Below are positions 1-10,576 of a stretch of 64,000 bases of DNA, in pieces (the stretch's first letter is position 1; the number at the start of each line of letters is the position of its first letter). The DNA is from Nymphaea colorata. Lineage: Eukaryota; Streptophyta; Magnoliopsida; Nymphaeales; Nymphaeaceae. Under the pieces are notes generated by a model. It made no database searches. It was not told the origin of the DNA and saw only the letters and a program-made list of their open reading frames with translations. The DNA is taken from contig NC_045147.1 of the NCBI RefSeq assembly GCF_008831285.2, positions 9,518,334 to 9,582,333 on the forward strand, read 5' to 3'. A program made the position numbers and the translations under genes.

Positions 1-2212
1 GTACCCTCATGTTGCATTCTCACATGCCTGCATACTTTTGGGGGGGATGCTATTCTTACTGCATCTTACCTCATTAACAGATTACCCCCGTCAGCCATCC
101 AAGAACGTATTCCCATTCAACTTTTATATCCAAATCGACCACTATTTCATATACCTCCCAAAGTATTTGGATGCACTTGCTCTGCACACATCCTAGGCCC
201 CGACAAAAACAAACTTGCTGCCCAAGCCATCAAATGTGTATTTATTGGATACTCTGCAAATAAAAAAGGATATAAGTGCTTTGATCCCCAGACCAAAAAA
301 GAGATTATCAGTGCGGATGTTACATTCTTTGAGTCTCGTCCTTATTTTTCTCCTTCGAGTCCTCCGTCTGAGATGCCTATACCGATTCCTCTTCCTATTC
401 CACCAGTGTCACTTGAGTCGATCCCTCCATCTCAATCTATGTCATGTGAACGTTTCCTTGATCCTCCATTAGTTTACACTCGTCGTTTGGGTCCCTCTCT
501 CAACCGCCCACCAGCGTCTTCTCAAGAGGTAAGCTCCACTGATAAGACTGACACAGGTTTAAATGATGATCTCCCCATTGCTATTCGCAAGGGCAAGCGA
601 CAGTGCACACTACATCTGATTTCTAATTCTGTCTCTACTGACCATTTGAGTACAAGTTTGGTGCAGTTTGATCGATCTTTGTCTAACCACATCATCCCGT
701 CTTCTCACCATCAAGCATTGTTAGATTCAAGGTGGCGGCAAGCCATGCAGGAGGAAATGGATGCTCTTATCTCTCGGGAGACTTGAGATTTGGTGGATCC
801 ACCGATGCACTGTGATGTGGTTAGCTCCAAATGGGTGTTCACCATCAAGTATCATTCTGATGGTTCAGTTGAACGGTTCAAGGCACACGTCTTGTTGCTA
901 AAGGATATACACAGACTTATGGCGTTGACTTCTTTGAGACTTTTTCGCCCGTGGCTCGGTTGGGCACTATTCGACTAATTATATCTCTTGCTGTCCAGCG
1001 AGAGTGGCCTCTATTTCAGCTGGATGTGAAAATGATTTTCTGTATGGAGACCTATCTGAAACCGTCTATATGCAGCAACCACCTGGTTTTGAGTGACAAG
1101 GGGGGTGTTCCAAGGTATGCAAATTAAAGAAGGCTATTTATGGACTTAAACAGAGTCCTCGTTGGTTCCATAAGCTAACTGAGGTTTTATCTAAGTGTGG
1201 ATTTCAACGATCCCAGCTTGATCACTCGTTGTTTATCAAGCGAGGCACATCTGGTATAGTGATATTGATTGTATATGTGGATGATATTGTTCTCACTGGA
1301 GAAAGTAATCAAGAAATAGCACAGACAAAGGAGTTTTTACAACAACACTTTGTCACAAAAGACCTTGGACAACTCCGTTATTTTCTTGGTATTGAGGTGG
1401 CTCGTAGTAGTAAAGGAGTTGTAATGTCTCAACGAAAATATGCTCTTGATCTTCTGTTGGGAGCTAAACCTGCCACACTTCCCATGAATCCCCGAATTCA
1501 TATACATGATGATGAATCAAAGCCTTTTGACTCTAGATCTTACAAATCTCTTATAGGGAAACTGCTGTATTTGACGGTCACTTGCCCCGACATTAGCTTT
1601 GCTGTGAATAAGCTAAGTCAATTCATGGAAAAGCCTCGAAAGGTTCATTGGGATGCTGCTCTAATGATTGTCAGATACTTGAAATCAGCCCCGGGAAAGG
1701 GGTTATGGTTTAAAAAGGGAGAAGATGTTGACATCGAAGCGTATAGTGATGCTGATTATGCAAGATCTGTAGATGACAGGAAGTCTACCACAGGTTTTTG
1801 TGTCTTTGTGGGAGGTAATCTTATTTCTTGGAGGAGCAAGAAGCAGAATGTAGTGGCTCGATCTAGTGCTGAGTCGGAATATAGGGCTATGGCTCAAACT
1901 GCGGCTGAAATGTCATGGGTCGGATCATTACTTTTAGAGTTGGTTGTTTCAGTGAATCTCCCAATGAAGATGTATTGTGACAACAAGGCGGCTACTTATA
2001 TTGCTAACAATCCTGTTTTTCATGAAAGGACAAAACATATTGAAGTGGATTGCCACTATGTTCGGGATTTAGTTCAAGAAGGAATTATTAACACTATTCA
2101 TGTCTCCTCTGAAGATCAGGCAGCTGATATGTTCACCAAGGCTCTTCCCATAGGCGATTTCCTGAGAGGTTGTAACAAGCTGAGCATGATTGATATCTAT
2201 GCTCCAGCTTGA
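1..2212 (+). pseudogene. Copia element A: pol remnant (integrase C-terminus, RT, RNase H)
   Basis: Frame 1 is open from the window edge to a TGA at 784-786 that replaces a conserved Trp codon. It encodes the end of a Ty1/copia integrase (YLINR, KVFGC, FIGYSANKKGYKC) and the linker before reverse transcriptase. RT continues in the same frame (KWVFTIKY), then shows a small frameshift near 890, another near 1032 at the LDVK motif, and a TGA at 1094-1096. From about 1100 the frame is open to TGA at 2210-2212, with the RT catalytic motif YVDD (near 1275), the RNase H motifs SDADY, SSAESEY and CDNKAA, and the C-terminal ADMFTKAL block. The residue style is close to elements F and G, so it belongs to a related lineage. 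Gag, protease and the 5' LTR lie outside the window. It is non-functional. Confidence 0.93.
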
Positions 2213-2219
2213 GGGGGAG
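2211..2219 (+). other. Polypurine tract of element A
   Basis: The purine run GAGGGGGAG sits directly between the pol stop codon and the TG that opens the LTR. This is the usual position of the primer for plus-strand synthesis. Confidence 0.8.
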
Positions 2220-2414
2220 TGTTAAAGAGTGTTTCTGCAATATTAGAAAGTTGAATAATAGTTCTTTAAATATTTTCTTATATTTAGTGGACTGATTTTG
2301 TAATTGTTATGTTGCCAACCCTAATCTCTTTTAATATGAGATTAGGGTCACGTGAATAAGCAAGAAAGTGTTTTCCTCTCTCTCTGCGTCCCCTTCTTCC
2401 TCCAATATTCAACA
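2220..2414 (+). repeat. 3' LTR of element A (195 bp)
   Basis: It starts TGTTAAAG right after the polypurine tract and ends TTCAACA. It contains the segment CCCTAATCTCTTTTAAT that also occurs, inverted, in the LTR of the minus-strand element H at 18268-18441. A and H therefore have related LTRs. The partner LTR is outside the window, so no target duplication can be checked. Confidence 0.8.
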
Positions 2415-3347
2415 AGTTAGTTATTAGTTATTAGCTTTTTTGTTTGTGCTTGTAGGAGTTTTAACTTTTAAATCTAACTGCTGTGCAGCTAAGAAAGTCA
2501 TTCGAGATGCTGTTTTTGAGTTATATTATATTAGTTATTACCGAATGCAGATTTTTCATTTACACTTTTGAGTATTATCTAGCAGCCATACAAAATACAC
2601 TGCACATGTAGGAAAGTCGGAAATTATGCTTATAACTTATAATGCTGTCATTTACTTTTGGTTGAAATGTTACAGATATGTATATATATAAGTATTTGCA
2701 CCCGCACTGAAATTTTTTTGGGATTTGCTGCATCCCACACCTGCAACCTCACCTGGCACTCAGGTGACAGCATTTCAGATCCAAGAATCTATAGAAAAGT
2801 AAAAGGTTATTCAACCATAGCCAACTGTTCTATTAGTTGTGGTTTTATGATATCGTTCAGTTTTACACCCAAATATTGACTTAAACATCCAGTGTTCAAC
2901 TATTACTTTTCCGGCAACAGATATATATATCCCAAAACAAAGATTTACTTCTATCTGGGTATTTTCCATATGCTGCACGTAAACAGAACTCAACAACTCA
3001 ACTCAGTCACCAGTCAAGACAGATGGACTAAACTGGTATTATTCACTGGCTACTGGGTTCTAAAGCTATGGGTGAGACCCCAATCAGCAGGAGATTTGAA
3101 CTAGAACCTTTCCAATAGCTTACATTGTAAATAATTAGATCAGTTTTTTGTGTTAAACATTCTCTTAACCACATATCCCTTGGTAACCGAACATCCATAA
3201 AAAAGATTTTGTGATAATTCAAAGGTACATTTTTTACAGCACGTAATTCTTAAGTCATTGATACCCCTGGTCCTGTTTTCATTACTGTTGCCTTGTGTAC
3301 AGCTGAAATGGTAAAATACTCAGGCTACAGATCGAAATCCAAGTAGT
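2415..3347. other. No recognisable feature
   Basis: This is AT-rich sequence between the LTR of element A and the tandem repeat array. Short ORFs on both strands show no protein motif I recognise and no splice structure. I see nothing to annotate. Confidence 0.5.
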
Positions 3348-5209
3348 CAGATCATCATTGAACTGCCCAGCCAGATAAGAGCTGGTCAGGAACTCTAGAA
3401 TACGTGAAGTGATCGTAAGTTAGCTACTGCAGATAACAAATGGGAATTTATAACAAACAGGTGCTGTCCTCAAAAACACAGACTTTGTGTGCTTTATCAG
3501 TTCATAGTTGGTAAACCCAGCGAGCTGACTCGAGAGTCGCTGATGACCCAGATCACCAAGGGATTGGGCAACGAGTCGAGTAATGACCCACATGCAACCA
3601 TGTCCTAGAGAACTCTGTTCTGGATCAGCTGAATCCATTCAGGACCACCTGATTCTGAACTGTTTCATTCAGCACCATTCTAACATTTACACAATAAAAG
3701 TAACAAATAATCTATAATTTTTCATTAGAACAAAATAATCTAAAGTATGCTAGTTATTAGTTGTTATTACTTTGTAGTTATGTTTATAAACTATCCTTAT
3801 TTGATTGTATTCACTTGATAGTTATTTGTCAGATCATTGAACTGCCCAGCTAGATAAGAGCTGGTCAGGAACTCTAGAATACGTGAAGTGATCGTAAGTT
3901 AGCTACTGCAGATAACAAATGGGAATTTATAACAAACAGGCGCTGTCCTCAAAAACACGGACTTTGTGTGCTTTATCAGTCATAGTTGGTAAACCCAGCG
4001 AGTTGACTCGAGAGTCGCTGATGACCCAGATCACCAAGGGATTGGGCAACGAGTCAAGTAATGACCCACATGCAACCATATCCTAGAGAACTCTTCTGGA
4101 TCAGCTGAATCCATTCAGGACCACCTGATTCTGAACTGTTTCATTCAGCACCATTCTAACTTTTACCCAATAAAAGTAACAAATAATCTATACTTTTTCA
4201 TTAGAATAAAATAATCTAACTAGTTATTAGTTGTTATTACTTTGTAGTGATGTTTATAAACTATCCTTATTTGATTGTATTCACTTGATAGTTATTTGTC
4301 AGATCATCGTTGAACTGCCCAGCCAGATAAGAGCTGGTCAGGAACTCTAGAATACGTGAAGTGATCGTAAGTTAATAACAAATGGGAATTTATAACAAAC
4401 AGGTGCTGTCCTCAAAAACACAGACTTTGTGTGCTTCATCAGTTCATAGTTGGTAAACCCAGCGAGTTGACTCGAGAGTCGCTGATGACCCAGATCACCA
4501 AGGGATTGGGCAACGAGTCAAGTAATGACCCACATGCAACCATATCCTAGAGAACTCTGTTCTGGATCAGCTGAATCCATTCAGGACCACCTGATTCTGA
4601 ACTGTTTCATTCAGCACCATTCTAACTTTTGCCCAATAAAAGTAACAAATAATCTATAATTTTTCATTAGAACAAAATAATCTAACTAGTTATTAGTTGT
4701 TATTACTTTGTAGTTATGTTTATAAACTATCCTTATTTGATTGTATTCACTTGATAGTTATTTGTCAGATCATCATTGAACTGCCCAGCCAGATAAGAGC
4801 TGGTCAGGAACTCTAGAATACATGCAGTGATCGTAAGTTAATAACAAATGGGAATTTATAACAAACAGGTGTTGTCCTCAAAAACACAGACTTTGTGTGC
4901 TTCATCAGTTCATAGTTGGTAAACCCAGCGAGTTGACTCGAGAGTCGCTGATGGCCCAGATCACCAAGGGATTGGGCAACGAGTCAAATAATGACCCACA
5001 TGCAACCATATCCTAGAGAACTCTGTTCTGGATCAGCTGAATCCATTCAGGACCACCTGAGTCTGAACTGTTTCATTCAGCACCATTCTAACTTTTACCC
5101 AATAAAAGTAACAAATAATCTATAATTTTTCATTAGAACAAAATAATCTAACTAGTTATTAGTTGTTATGACTTTGTAGTTATGTTTATAAACTATCCTT
5201 ATTTGATTG
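3348..5209. repeat. Tandem array of a ~470-bp repeat, units 1-4
   Basis: Units begin with CAGATCATC(A/G)TTGAACTGCC or a close variant at 3348, 3830, 4300 and 4766, giving periods of 482, 470 and 466 bp. Units 3 and 4 lack an internal AGCTACTGCAG block near their start that units 1 and 2 keep. Each unit ends in CTATCCTTATTTGATTG followed by TATTCACTTGATAGTTATTTGT. Unit 4 is cut at 5209 by element B and resumes at 10456. Units differ by scattered substitutions and short indels. I found no coding potential. The origin is unknown; it may be a young local satellite or duplicated remains of an element. Confidence 0.9.
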
Positions 5210-5495
5210 TGTTAGAATATATTGTAATGGGGAACCGGGTCCATATCTGGACCCGGTCCTATGGGGCACGGATACCGAGGTGGGCTCTGTATCCTAGGCG
5301 ACACTCTTTCTCTCCCTCCTATATATTCTTCACTTACATGTAATTGTTGAGATAAGTGAATGTGATTTCTCTCTCCTAGGGTTGCGGTTTGCCCCTAGGT
5401 CAGAGCTTCCCCGTGGTTTTTCACCTCTTTCTGAGGTTTTCCACGTATACTGTGTGTGTTTTCTCTACTCTCTCCTTGTGGTTCGTGTTTCTACA
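5210..5495 (+). repeat. 5' LTR of element B
   Basis: It runs TGTTAGAATATA to TTTCTACA, 286 bp. A palindrome ACCGGGTCC/GGACCCGGT lies at 5234-5257 near the start. A TATA-like TATATATTC is near 5320. A nested stem CGTGG..ACCTC/GAGGT..CCACG is at 5412-5445. Transcription of the element would start in this LTR. Confidence 0.95.
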
Positions 5496-5507
5496 TGGTA
5501 TCAGAGC
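5496..5507 (+). other. Primer-binding site of element B
   Basis: TGGTATCAGAGC follows the LTR without a gap. It is complementary to the 3' end of plant initiator Met-tRNA, the standard primer of copia elements. Confidence 0.93.
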
Positions 5508-5871
5508 CACCGCGTGTGAGATCGTTGGTGTGCAAGTAGTGTTTTTCCGCCGTTCACGTGCTGCCCCCGTTGCCGTTTCCAGCACCGCCGCCGACACTGT
5601 TCCCAGCGCCGTTCTGCCCTGCCCTGCTGCCGTCGCCGGTGTGGATCTCTTCTTTGCTGCCGCCGTTCCCAGCGTCGTCCTGCCCTGCCCTGCCCTGCTG
5701 CCGTCGCCGCTCCCAGCGTCGCCGTATCAGTGCCGCCCTGCCCTGCTGCCGTCACAGGTCCCAGCGCCGCCGTCGACTATTTTTTTTTTCTCCGCTGCCC
5801 TCTTCTTCCGCGTCGCCGCCGGCTGTCTTCTTTTCGCCGCCGGCCAGTTGTGACCTTATTTGGGGATTGCC
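5508..5871 (+). other. Leader of element B
   Basis: This untranslated leader has a C-rich plus strand with imperfect repeats of the type CCTGCCCTGCTGCCGTC between 5600 and 5770. It produces several low-complexity ORFs that are not genes. Confidence 0.75.
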
Positions 5872-8800
5872 ATGGCTGACGCAGTGATTTCCAAGCTTGA
5901 TGATGCCCTGGACACGGGCAGCAATACCAAGGGTGAGAACTTGCCTGTTCATGTCACCTCCATTCGGCTGAACAAGGATAACTATCTCTCGTGGTCTGCT
6001 GCCCTAGAAATCGGCATTACTAGTCGTGGTCGCCTGCACTATATCACTGGGGAGAAGCCTCCACCTTCTAAAACTGATTCGCAATGGCCGACCTGGGCTT
6101 TGGAAGATAGTCAGGTTAAAGTATGGATTATTAGTTCGGTTTCCGCAGATATTCAGCCTTTGATCTTGCGTAAATCGACTGCATATGATATGTGGACTGT
6201 TCTTGCACGTATGTATGGTCGTAAAAAACGTGTTTTACGTGCATATCAAATCAAACGTAGCATATATGCTCTTAAACAGGGTGATTTATCTGTTGCCTCC
6301 TTCTATGCCGCCCTGAAGACCAAATGGGAGGAACTTGACTATCATGTGAATGATGACTGGAAATGTGGTGTCGATCATGCCCTGTATTGGGAAAAGGAAT
6401 GGATGGACCGCACCTTTATCTTCCTTGGAGGCCTGCGTGATGAGTTTGAAACCATTCGGAGCCAGATTCTTAACTGTGATGAGATTCCTGGAATCGAAGA
6501 GGTATATGCACGTATTGAGTCTGAGGAGCAACGGCGCCAGATTATGCATATTGACTCCCATCAGGGGAGCTCTCCAGCAGCCTTTGTGAGCCATACTTCA
6601 GGGACAGGGCAGCGTCCTACTCGCCGATGCAGCCATTGCAACAAAGTGGGGCATTCTGTTGATTTTTGTTGGGACCTTCATCCTGAGAAGCGTCTCGTCC
6701 GAGGTCGTCCTCCTCCTCATCGCCGTGCTCCTTCTGTGCCCGAGCCTAGTCCAGGGTCGACCAATGTTGCAAAATCCAAGCTCTCCTCAGATCAACTTAG
6801 AGAGTTGCAAGCATACATTAGTCGTTTGTCTACCCAGGATGATGCTTCTACTTCTGAGGGGGCTAAGTTAGCCCAGGCCCTAGTTGCTACTAGTGATCAA
6901 GGTAATTCCTCCCTTGGTGATTGGATTGTTGACAGTGGGGCCACTCATCATATGACAGGGGACCCTACGATGTTTCAAGAGTACAGGTTGACCTCTGGGC
7001 AGCAGCGTGTGGCTATGGCTGATGGTTCCTCTAACTCTGTGGCTGGAAAAGGGAGTTTATCATTACTGAACAAATATTGTCTTCATAATGCCCTACATGT
7101 TCCCAACATTCCTGTCAATTTGTTATCTGTCAGCAGTATTACCAAAGAGTTAAACTGTAATCTAATTTTCTCTGCTGATCGTTGTTTACTGCAGGACTTG
7201 GGGACGGGGCAGAAGATTGGGATTGGTTCGGTTATTGATGGGCTCTACAGACTGCCCGTACAAGTTGCTTCTGCTTTGATTTCAGCCACCAGTGGACAGT
7301 TGCCTGGCATGGAGGACAGATCAATCATTATGCGTTGGCACGAGAGACTTGGTCATCTTCCATTCCCGTTGCTTAAAAAGTTGTTTCCTAGGATGTTTCA
7401 TTCTGTTTCTTTGGACACCTTCGCCTGTGAAGTGTGTCAGTTGTCTAAACATGTTAGGGCCTCGTACCCTATTTCATTCAATAAAACCGACCGTCCTTTT
7501 GCTTTGGTTCATTCTGATGTTTGGGGTCCTTCGGGAGTACCCACTTGTCGTGGCTTTCACTATTTCATGACTCTTATTGATGACTACTCCCGGTGTACGT
7601 TCGTGTATCTGTTGAAAGAACGTAGTGAAGTTCCCGACATTGTCAAAAACTTTGTGGCATTTGTTGAAACTCAATTCCAGACCCCTGTTCAGACCCTTCG
7701 TACTGACAATGCTCGAGAGTATGTCTCCCAATCCCTTGATGACTTCCTGCGAAGCAAGGGTATTATACATGAAACATCATGTAGCTACACACCTCCTCAA
7801 AATGGTGTGGCTGAAAGGAAGAACCGTCATTTGTTAAATGTCACCCGGGCCATTATGTTTCAACGTCATGTCCCTAAGCGGTACTGGGGTGATGCACTTC
7901 TCACTAGTGCTCATCTCATTAACCGTATGCCTACTCGTGTGTTGAATGGTCATTCCCCTTATTCTGTTTTGTGGCCTACTCAGAATCCCTGGCCTTTGAC
8001 CCCTCGAGTGTTTGGGTGTGTTTGCTTTGTCCATGATCATAGTCCCACTCTCAAGAAACTTGATCCCCGGTCCATCAAAGCGGTCTTTTTGGGGTATTCC
8101 TCCACTCAGAAGGGATACAAGTGTGTTGACCCTAGCACTTCCAGAGTATATGTCTCCAGGGATGTTACCTTTCATGAACATGTGGCGTACTTCCCTGCGA
8201 CTCCTCTTCAGGGGGAGTGTCTAGGTGACAGAAGGGAAGAGTATTCTTCGCATCAGTTGATTCAGTTCATGGATTTCTTGGATTATACAGTTAGTTCTCC
8301 AAGTGTGGAAGACGTTGTCAGGAAGGACAGAGACAGTCAGATGGAGGGGGGCCCTGTGGAAGAACAGTCTCGAGGTCACTTATTTGGTCAGGTTTACAGC
8401 AGGAAGAAGAAGGATGTGATGGAAGATGTCGATGTTGCCAATCCCAATCTTCCCAATCTTGTGACCTCCCCGGATGATCCAAGTCCAATGAATGAAGAAC
8501 TTCCCATAGCCCTGCGCAAGGGCACCAGGTCATGTACTTCTCATCCTATTCAGAGATTTGTTTCATATGCTAAACTCAGCAAAGACTACAAGTGCTTTGT
8601 TACCTCTTTATCTATGGCTGTTATTCTCAGGTCAGTGGAAGATGCCAGGAAGGATCCTAAATGGCTACAGACCATGACAGAGGAGATGGACGCCCTGGAA
8701 AAGAACAGTACGTGGGAGGTTGTTGACATCCCCAAGGGAACTCACTTAGTTGGTTCCAAGTGGGTGTTTAATGTGAAGTACAAACCTGATGGCACAGTAG

Positions 8801-10170
8801 AACGCTATAAAGCCCGCCTTGTTGCTAAAGGGTTTAGCCAGAAATATGGGATTGACTATCTTGAGACGTTTGCTCCCGTGGCGAAACTGAAGACCGTAAG
8901 GGTCATCCTAGCTCTTGCAGTGCAGAAGAAGTGGAGCATGGACCAACTTGATGTCAAGAACGCCTTCTTGAATGGTCACCTTGAGGAAGAAGTCTATATG
9001 AGCATGCCGCCTGGGTATGCTCGGAACGGGAAGTGTTGCTATCTCAAGAAAGCTTTGTATGGTCTCAAGCAGTCCCCTAGAGCGTGGTTTGAAAGACTAA
9101 GGGTTGTAATGAAGACTAATGGGTATAAACAGGGAAATGGTGATCACACCCTCTTCATCAAGCAGAGAAATGGTCTGGTGAGCCTTCTACTTGTATATGT
9201 TGATGATATGATTGTCACTGGTGACGACGAGGGGGAAAAAAGGAAGATGAAAGAAACGTTAGCTGCAGAATTCGATCTCAAAGATCTGGGCAAACTAAGG
9301 TATTTCTTGGGAATTGAGATCGCGCGATCTGAGACTGGGCTTGTTATGAGCCAAAGAAAATACACTTTGGATCTTCTAAAAGAGACAGGTAAACTGGGAT
9401 GCAGGCCCTCTCTTACCCCAATGGAGTCTGGCACAATGATAAGTATCAAATCTGGGACTATCTTGGATGAGGAAGGAAAAGGGAGGTATCAGCGGCTGGT
9501 TGGTAAACTTATTTATCTCACTCTTACTCGCCCAGATATTACGTATGCTGTGGGTGTGTTAAGTCAGTTTATGCATGCCCCTACTGATTGTCATTGGAAA
9601 AGTGCTGAAAGAGTATTGAGATACTTAAAGAATGACCCAGGGAAAGGATTGTTCTACACTCGGCAAGATCGACTAAGTATTGAAGGATACTCTGATGCCG
9701 ACTGGGCAGGATGCACAGATACTAGGAGGTCTACCACAGGATACTGCATCTTTCTTGGAGGTAACCTTGTGGTCTGGAGAAGTAAGCGACAAGAAGTTTG
9801 TTCCAGGTCCAGTGCTGAGGCTGAATACAGGGCGGTTGCTATGGGGGTTACAGAGATGCTATGGCTCAAAATTCTTTTAGCAGATATTGGGGTTAAAATG
9901 GAAGAGAAGATGAGGATGTATTGTGACAACAAGTCTGCTATTAACCTGGCAAATAATCCGGTCATGCACGACAGGACTAAACATGTGGAGATCGATCGCC
10001 ACTTCATACGGGAACGCATAGATTCAAAGGAGTTGATTCTGCCCTATATGAAGTCTGAAGATCAAGTTGCAGATGTCTTAACTAAGTCTTTATGTACATC
10101 TCAGTTTGAGAAAAATGTTAGCAAGCTTGGCATGTTTGACATGTATGCCAAGCTTAAGGGGGAGTGTTAG
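5872..10170 (+). CDS. Copia gag-pol polyprotein of element B (1432 aa)
   Basis: One unbroken frame encodes all proteins needed for Ty1/copia retrotransposition. I start at the ATG at 5872; an in-frame TTG at 5860 has no support. Order: Gag (about residues 25-240, with LNKDNYLSWSAALEI), CCHC zinc knuckle C253-X2-C256-X4-H261-X4-C266, protease D354-S-G, integrase zinc-binding H490/H495 and C519/C522, catalytic D549, D612 and E648, RT with YVDD at 1109-1112, and RNase H D1275, E1316, D1352 and D1375. All visible catalytic residues are present. The length is normal for the family. The final codons read through the polypurine tract into the 3' LTR, and the TAG is LTR bases 4-6. Confidence 0.97.
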   Translation: MADAVISKLDDALDTGSNTKGENLPVHVTSIRLNKDNYLSWSAALEIGITSRGRLHYITGEKPPPSKTDSQWPTWALEDSQVKVWIISSVSADIQPLILRKSTAYDMWTVLARMYGRKKRVLRAYQIKRSIYALKQGDLSVASFYAALKTKWEELDYHVNDDWKCGVDHALYWEKEWMDRTFIFLGGLRDEFETIRSQILNCDEIPGIEEVYARIESEEQRRQIMHIDSHQGSSPAAFVSHTSGTGQRPTRRCSHCNKVGHSVDFCWDLHPEKRLVRGRPPPHRRAPSVPEPSPGSTNVAKSKLSSDQLRELQAYISRLSTQDDASTSEGAKLAQALVATSDQGNSSLGDWIVDSGATHHMTGDPTMFQEYRLTSGQQRVAMADGSSNSVAGKGSLSLLNKYCLHNALHVPNIPVNLLSVSSITKELNCNLIFSADRCLLQDLGTGQKIGIGSVIDGLYRLPVQVASALISATSGQLPGMEDRSIIMRWHERLGHLPFPLLKKLFPRMFHSVSLDTFACEVCQLSKHVRASYPISFNKTDRPFALVHSDVWGPSGVPTCRGFHYFMTLIDDYSRCTFVYLLKERSEVPDIVKNFVAFVETQFQTPVQTLRTDNAREYVSQSLDDFLRSKGIIHETSCSYTPPQNGVAERKNRHLLNVTRAIMFQRHVPKRYWGDALLTSAHLINRMPTRVLNGHSPYSVLWPTQNPWPLTPRVFGCVCFVHDHSPTLKKLDPRSIKAVFLGYSSTQKGYKCVDPSTSRVYVSRDVTFHEHVAYFPATPLQGECLGDRREEYSSHQLIQFMDFLDYTVSSPSVEDVVRKDRDSQMEGGPVEEQSRGHLFGQVYSRKKKDVMEDVDVANPNLPNLVTSPDDPSPMNEELPIALRKGTRSCTSHPIQRFVSYAKLSKDYKCFVTSLSMAVILRSVEDARKDPKWLQTMTEEMDALEKNSTWEVVDIPKGTHLVGSKWVFNVKYKPDGTVERYKARLVAKGFSQKYGIDYLETFAPVAKLKTVRVILALAVQKKWSMDQLDVKNAFLNGHLEEEVYMSMPPGYARNGKCCYLKKALYGLKQSPRAWFERLRVVMKTNGYKQGNGDHTLFIKQRNGLVSLLLVYVDDMIVTGDDEGEKRKMKETLAAEFDLKDLGKLRYFLGIEIARSETGLVMSQRKYTLDLLKETGKLGCRPSLTPMESGTMISIKSGTILDEEGKGRYQRLVGKLIYLTLTRPDITYAVGVLSQFMHAPTDCHWKSAERVLRYLKNDPGKGLFYTRQDRLSIEGYSDADWAGCTDTRRSTTGYCIFLGGNLVVWRSKRQEVCSRSSAEAEYRAVAMGVTEMLWLKILLADIGVKMEEKMRMYCDNKSAINLANNPVMHDRTKHVEIDRHFIRERIDSKELILPYMKSEDQVADVLTKSLCTSQFEKNVSKLGMFDMYAKLKGEC
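10156..10164 (+). other. Polypurine tract of element B
   Basis: AAGGGGGAG lies immediately before the TGTTAG that opens the 3' LTR. It is also translated as part of the last codons of the polyprotein. Confidence 0.85.
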
Positions 10171-10450
10171 AATATATTGTAATGGGGAACCGGGTCCATA
10201 TCTGGACCCGGTCCTATGGGGCACGGATACCGAGGTGGGCTCTGTATCCTAGGCGACACTCTTTCTCTCCCTCCTATATATTCTTCACTTACATGTAATT
10301 GTTGAGATAAGTGAATGTGATTTCTCTCTCCTAGGGTTGCGGTTTGCCCCTAGGTCAGAGCTTCCCCGTGGTTTTTCACCTCTTTCTGAGGTTTTCCACG
10401 TATACTGTGTGTGTTTTCTCTACTCTCTCCTTGTGGTTCGTGTTTCTACA
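10165..10450 (+). repeat. 3' LTR of element B
   Basis: It is 286 bp and I see no difference from the 5' LTR at 5210-5495. GATTG follows it, matching the 5 bases before the 5' LTR. Confidence 0.95.
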
Positions 10451-10455
10451 GATTG

Positions 10456-10576
10456 TATTCACTTGATAGTTATTTGTCAGATCATCATTGAACTGCCCAG
10501 CCAGATAAGAGCTGGTCAGGTTCTCTAGAATACGTGAAGTGATCCTAAGTTGGCTACTGCAGATAACAAATGTGAA
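10456..10576. repeat. End of tandem unit 4 and truncated unit 5
   Basis: The last 22 bp of unit 4 continue after element B, and unit 5 starts at 10478. Homology to the other units stops near 10576, where copia element H coding sequence begins on the minus strand. That junction truncates the array. Confidence 0.85.

Larger units (their letters stand above)
5210..10450 (+). mobile_element. Copia element B, full length and apparently intact
   Basis: This 5241-bp LTR retrotransposon has 286-bp LTRs that I read as identical, a primer-binding site, one gag-pol ORF and a polypurine tract. It is flanked by the 5-bp direct repeat GATTG (5205-5209 and 10451-10455). It sits inside unit 4 of the tandem repeat, and the same site in units 1-3 (TTATTTGATTGTATTC) shows the empty target. 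Identical LTRs plus an unbroken polyprotein mean a recent insertion that could be competent for movement. Its closest relative here is the first half of the D/E chimera. Confidence 0.96.

Noticed and set aside
3420-3638. Minus-strand ORF in the tandem repeat as a gene
   Set aside because: It is not preserved in the other units, where small indels break it.
5389-5853. Ala/Pro/Val-rich ORF upstream of the B polyprotein
   Set aside because: It runs out of the LTR, across the primer-binding site and through a C-rich leader; composition is low-complexity and no motif is present.
5860-5871. Start of the B polyprotein at 5860
   Set aside because: That codon is TTG; the first ATG in frame is 5872, and the homologous D protein also starts at an ATG (27546).
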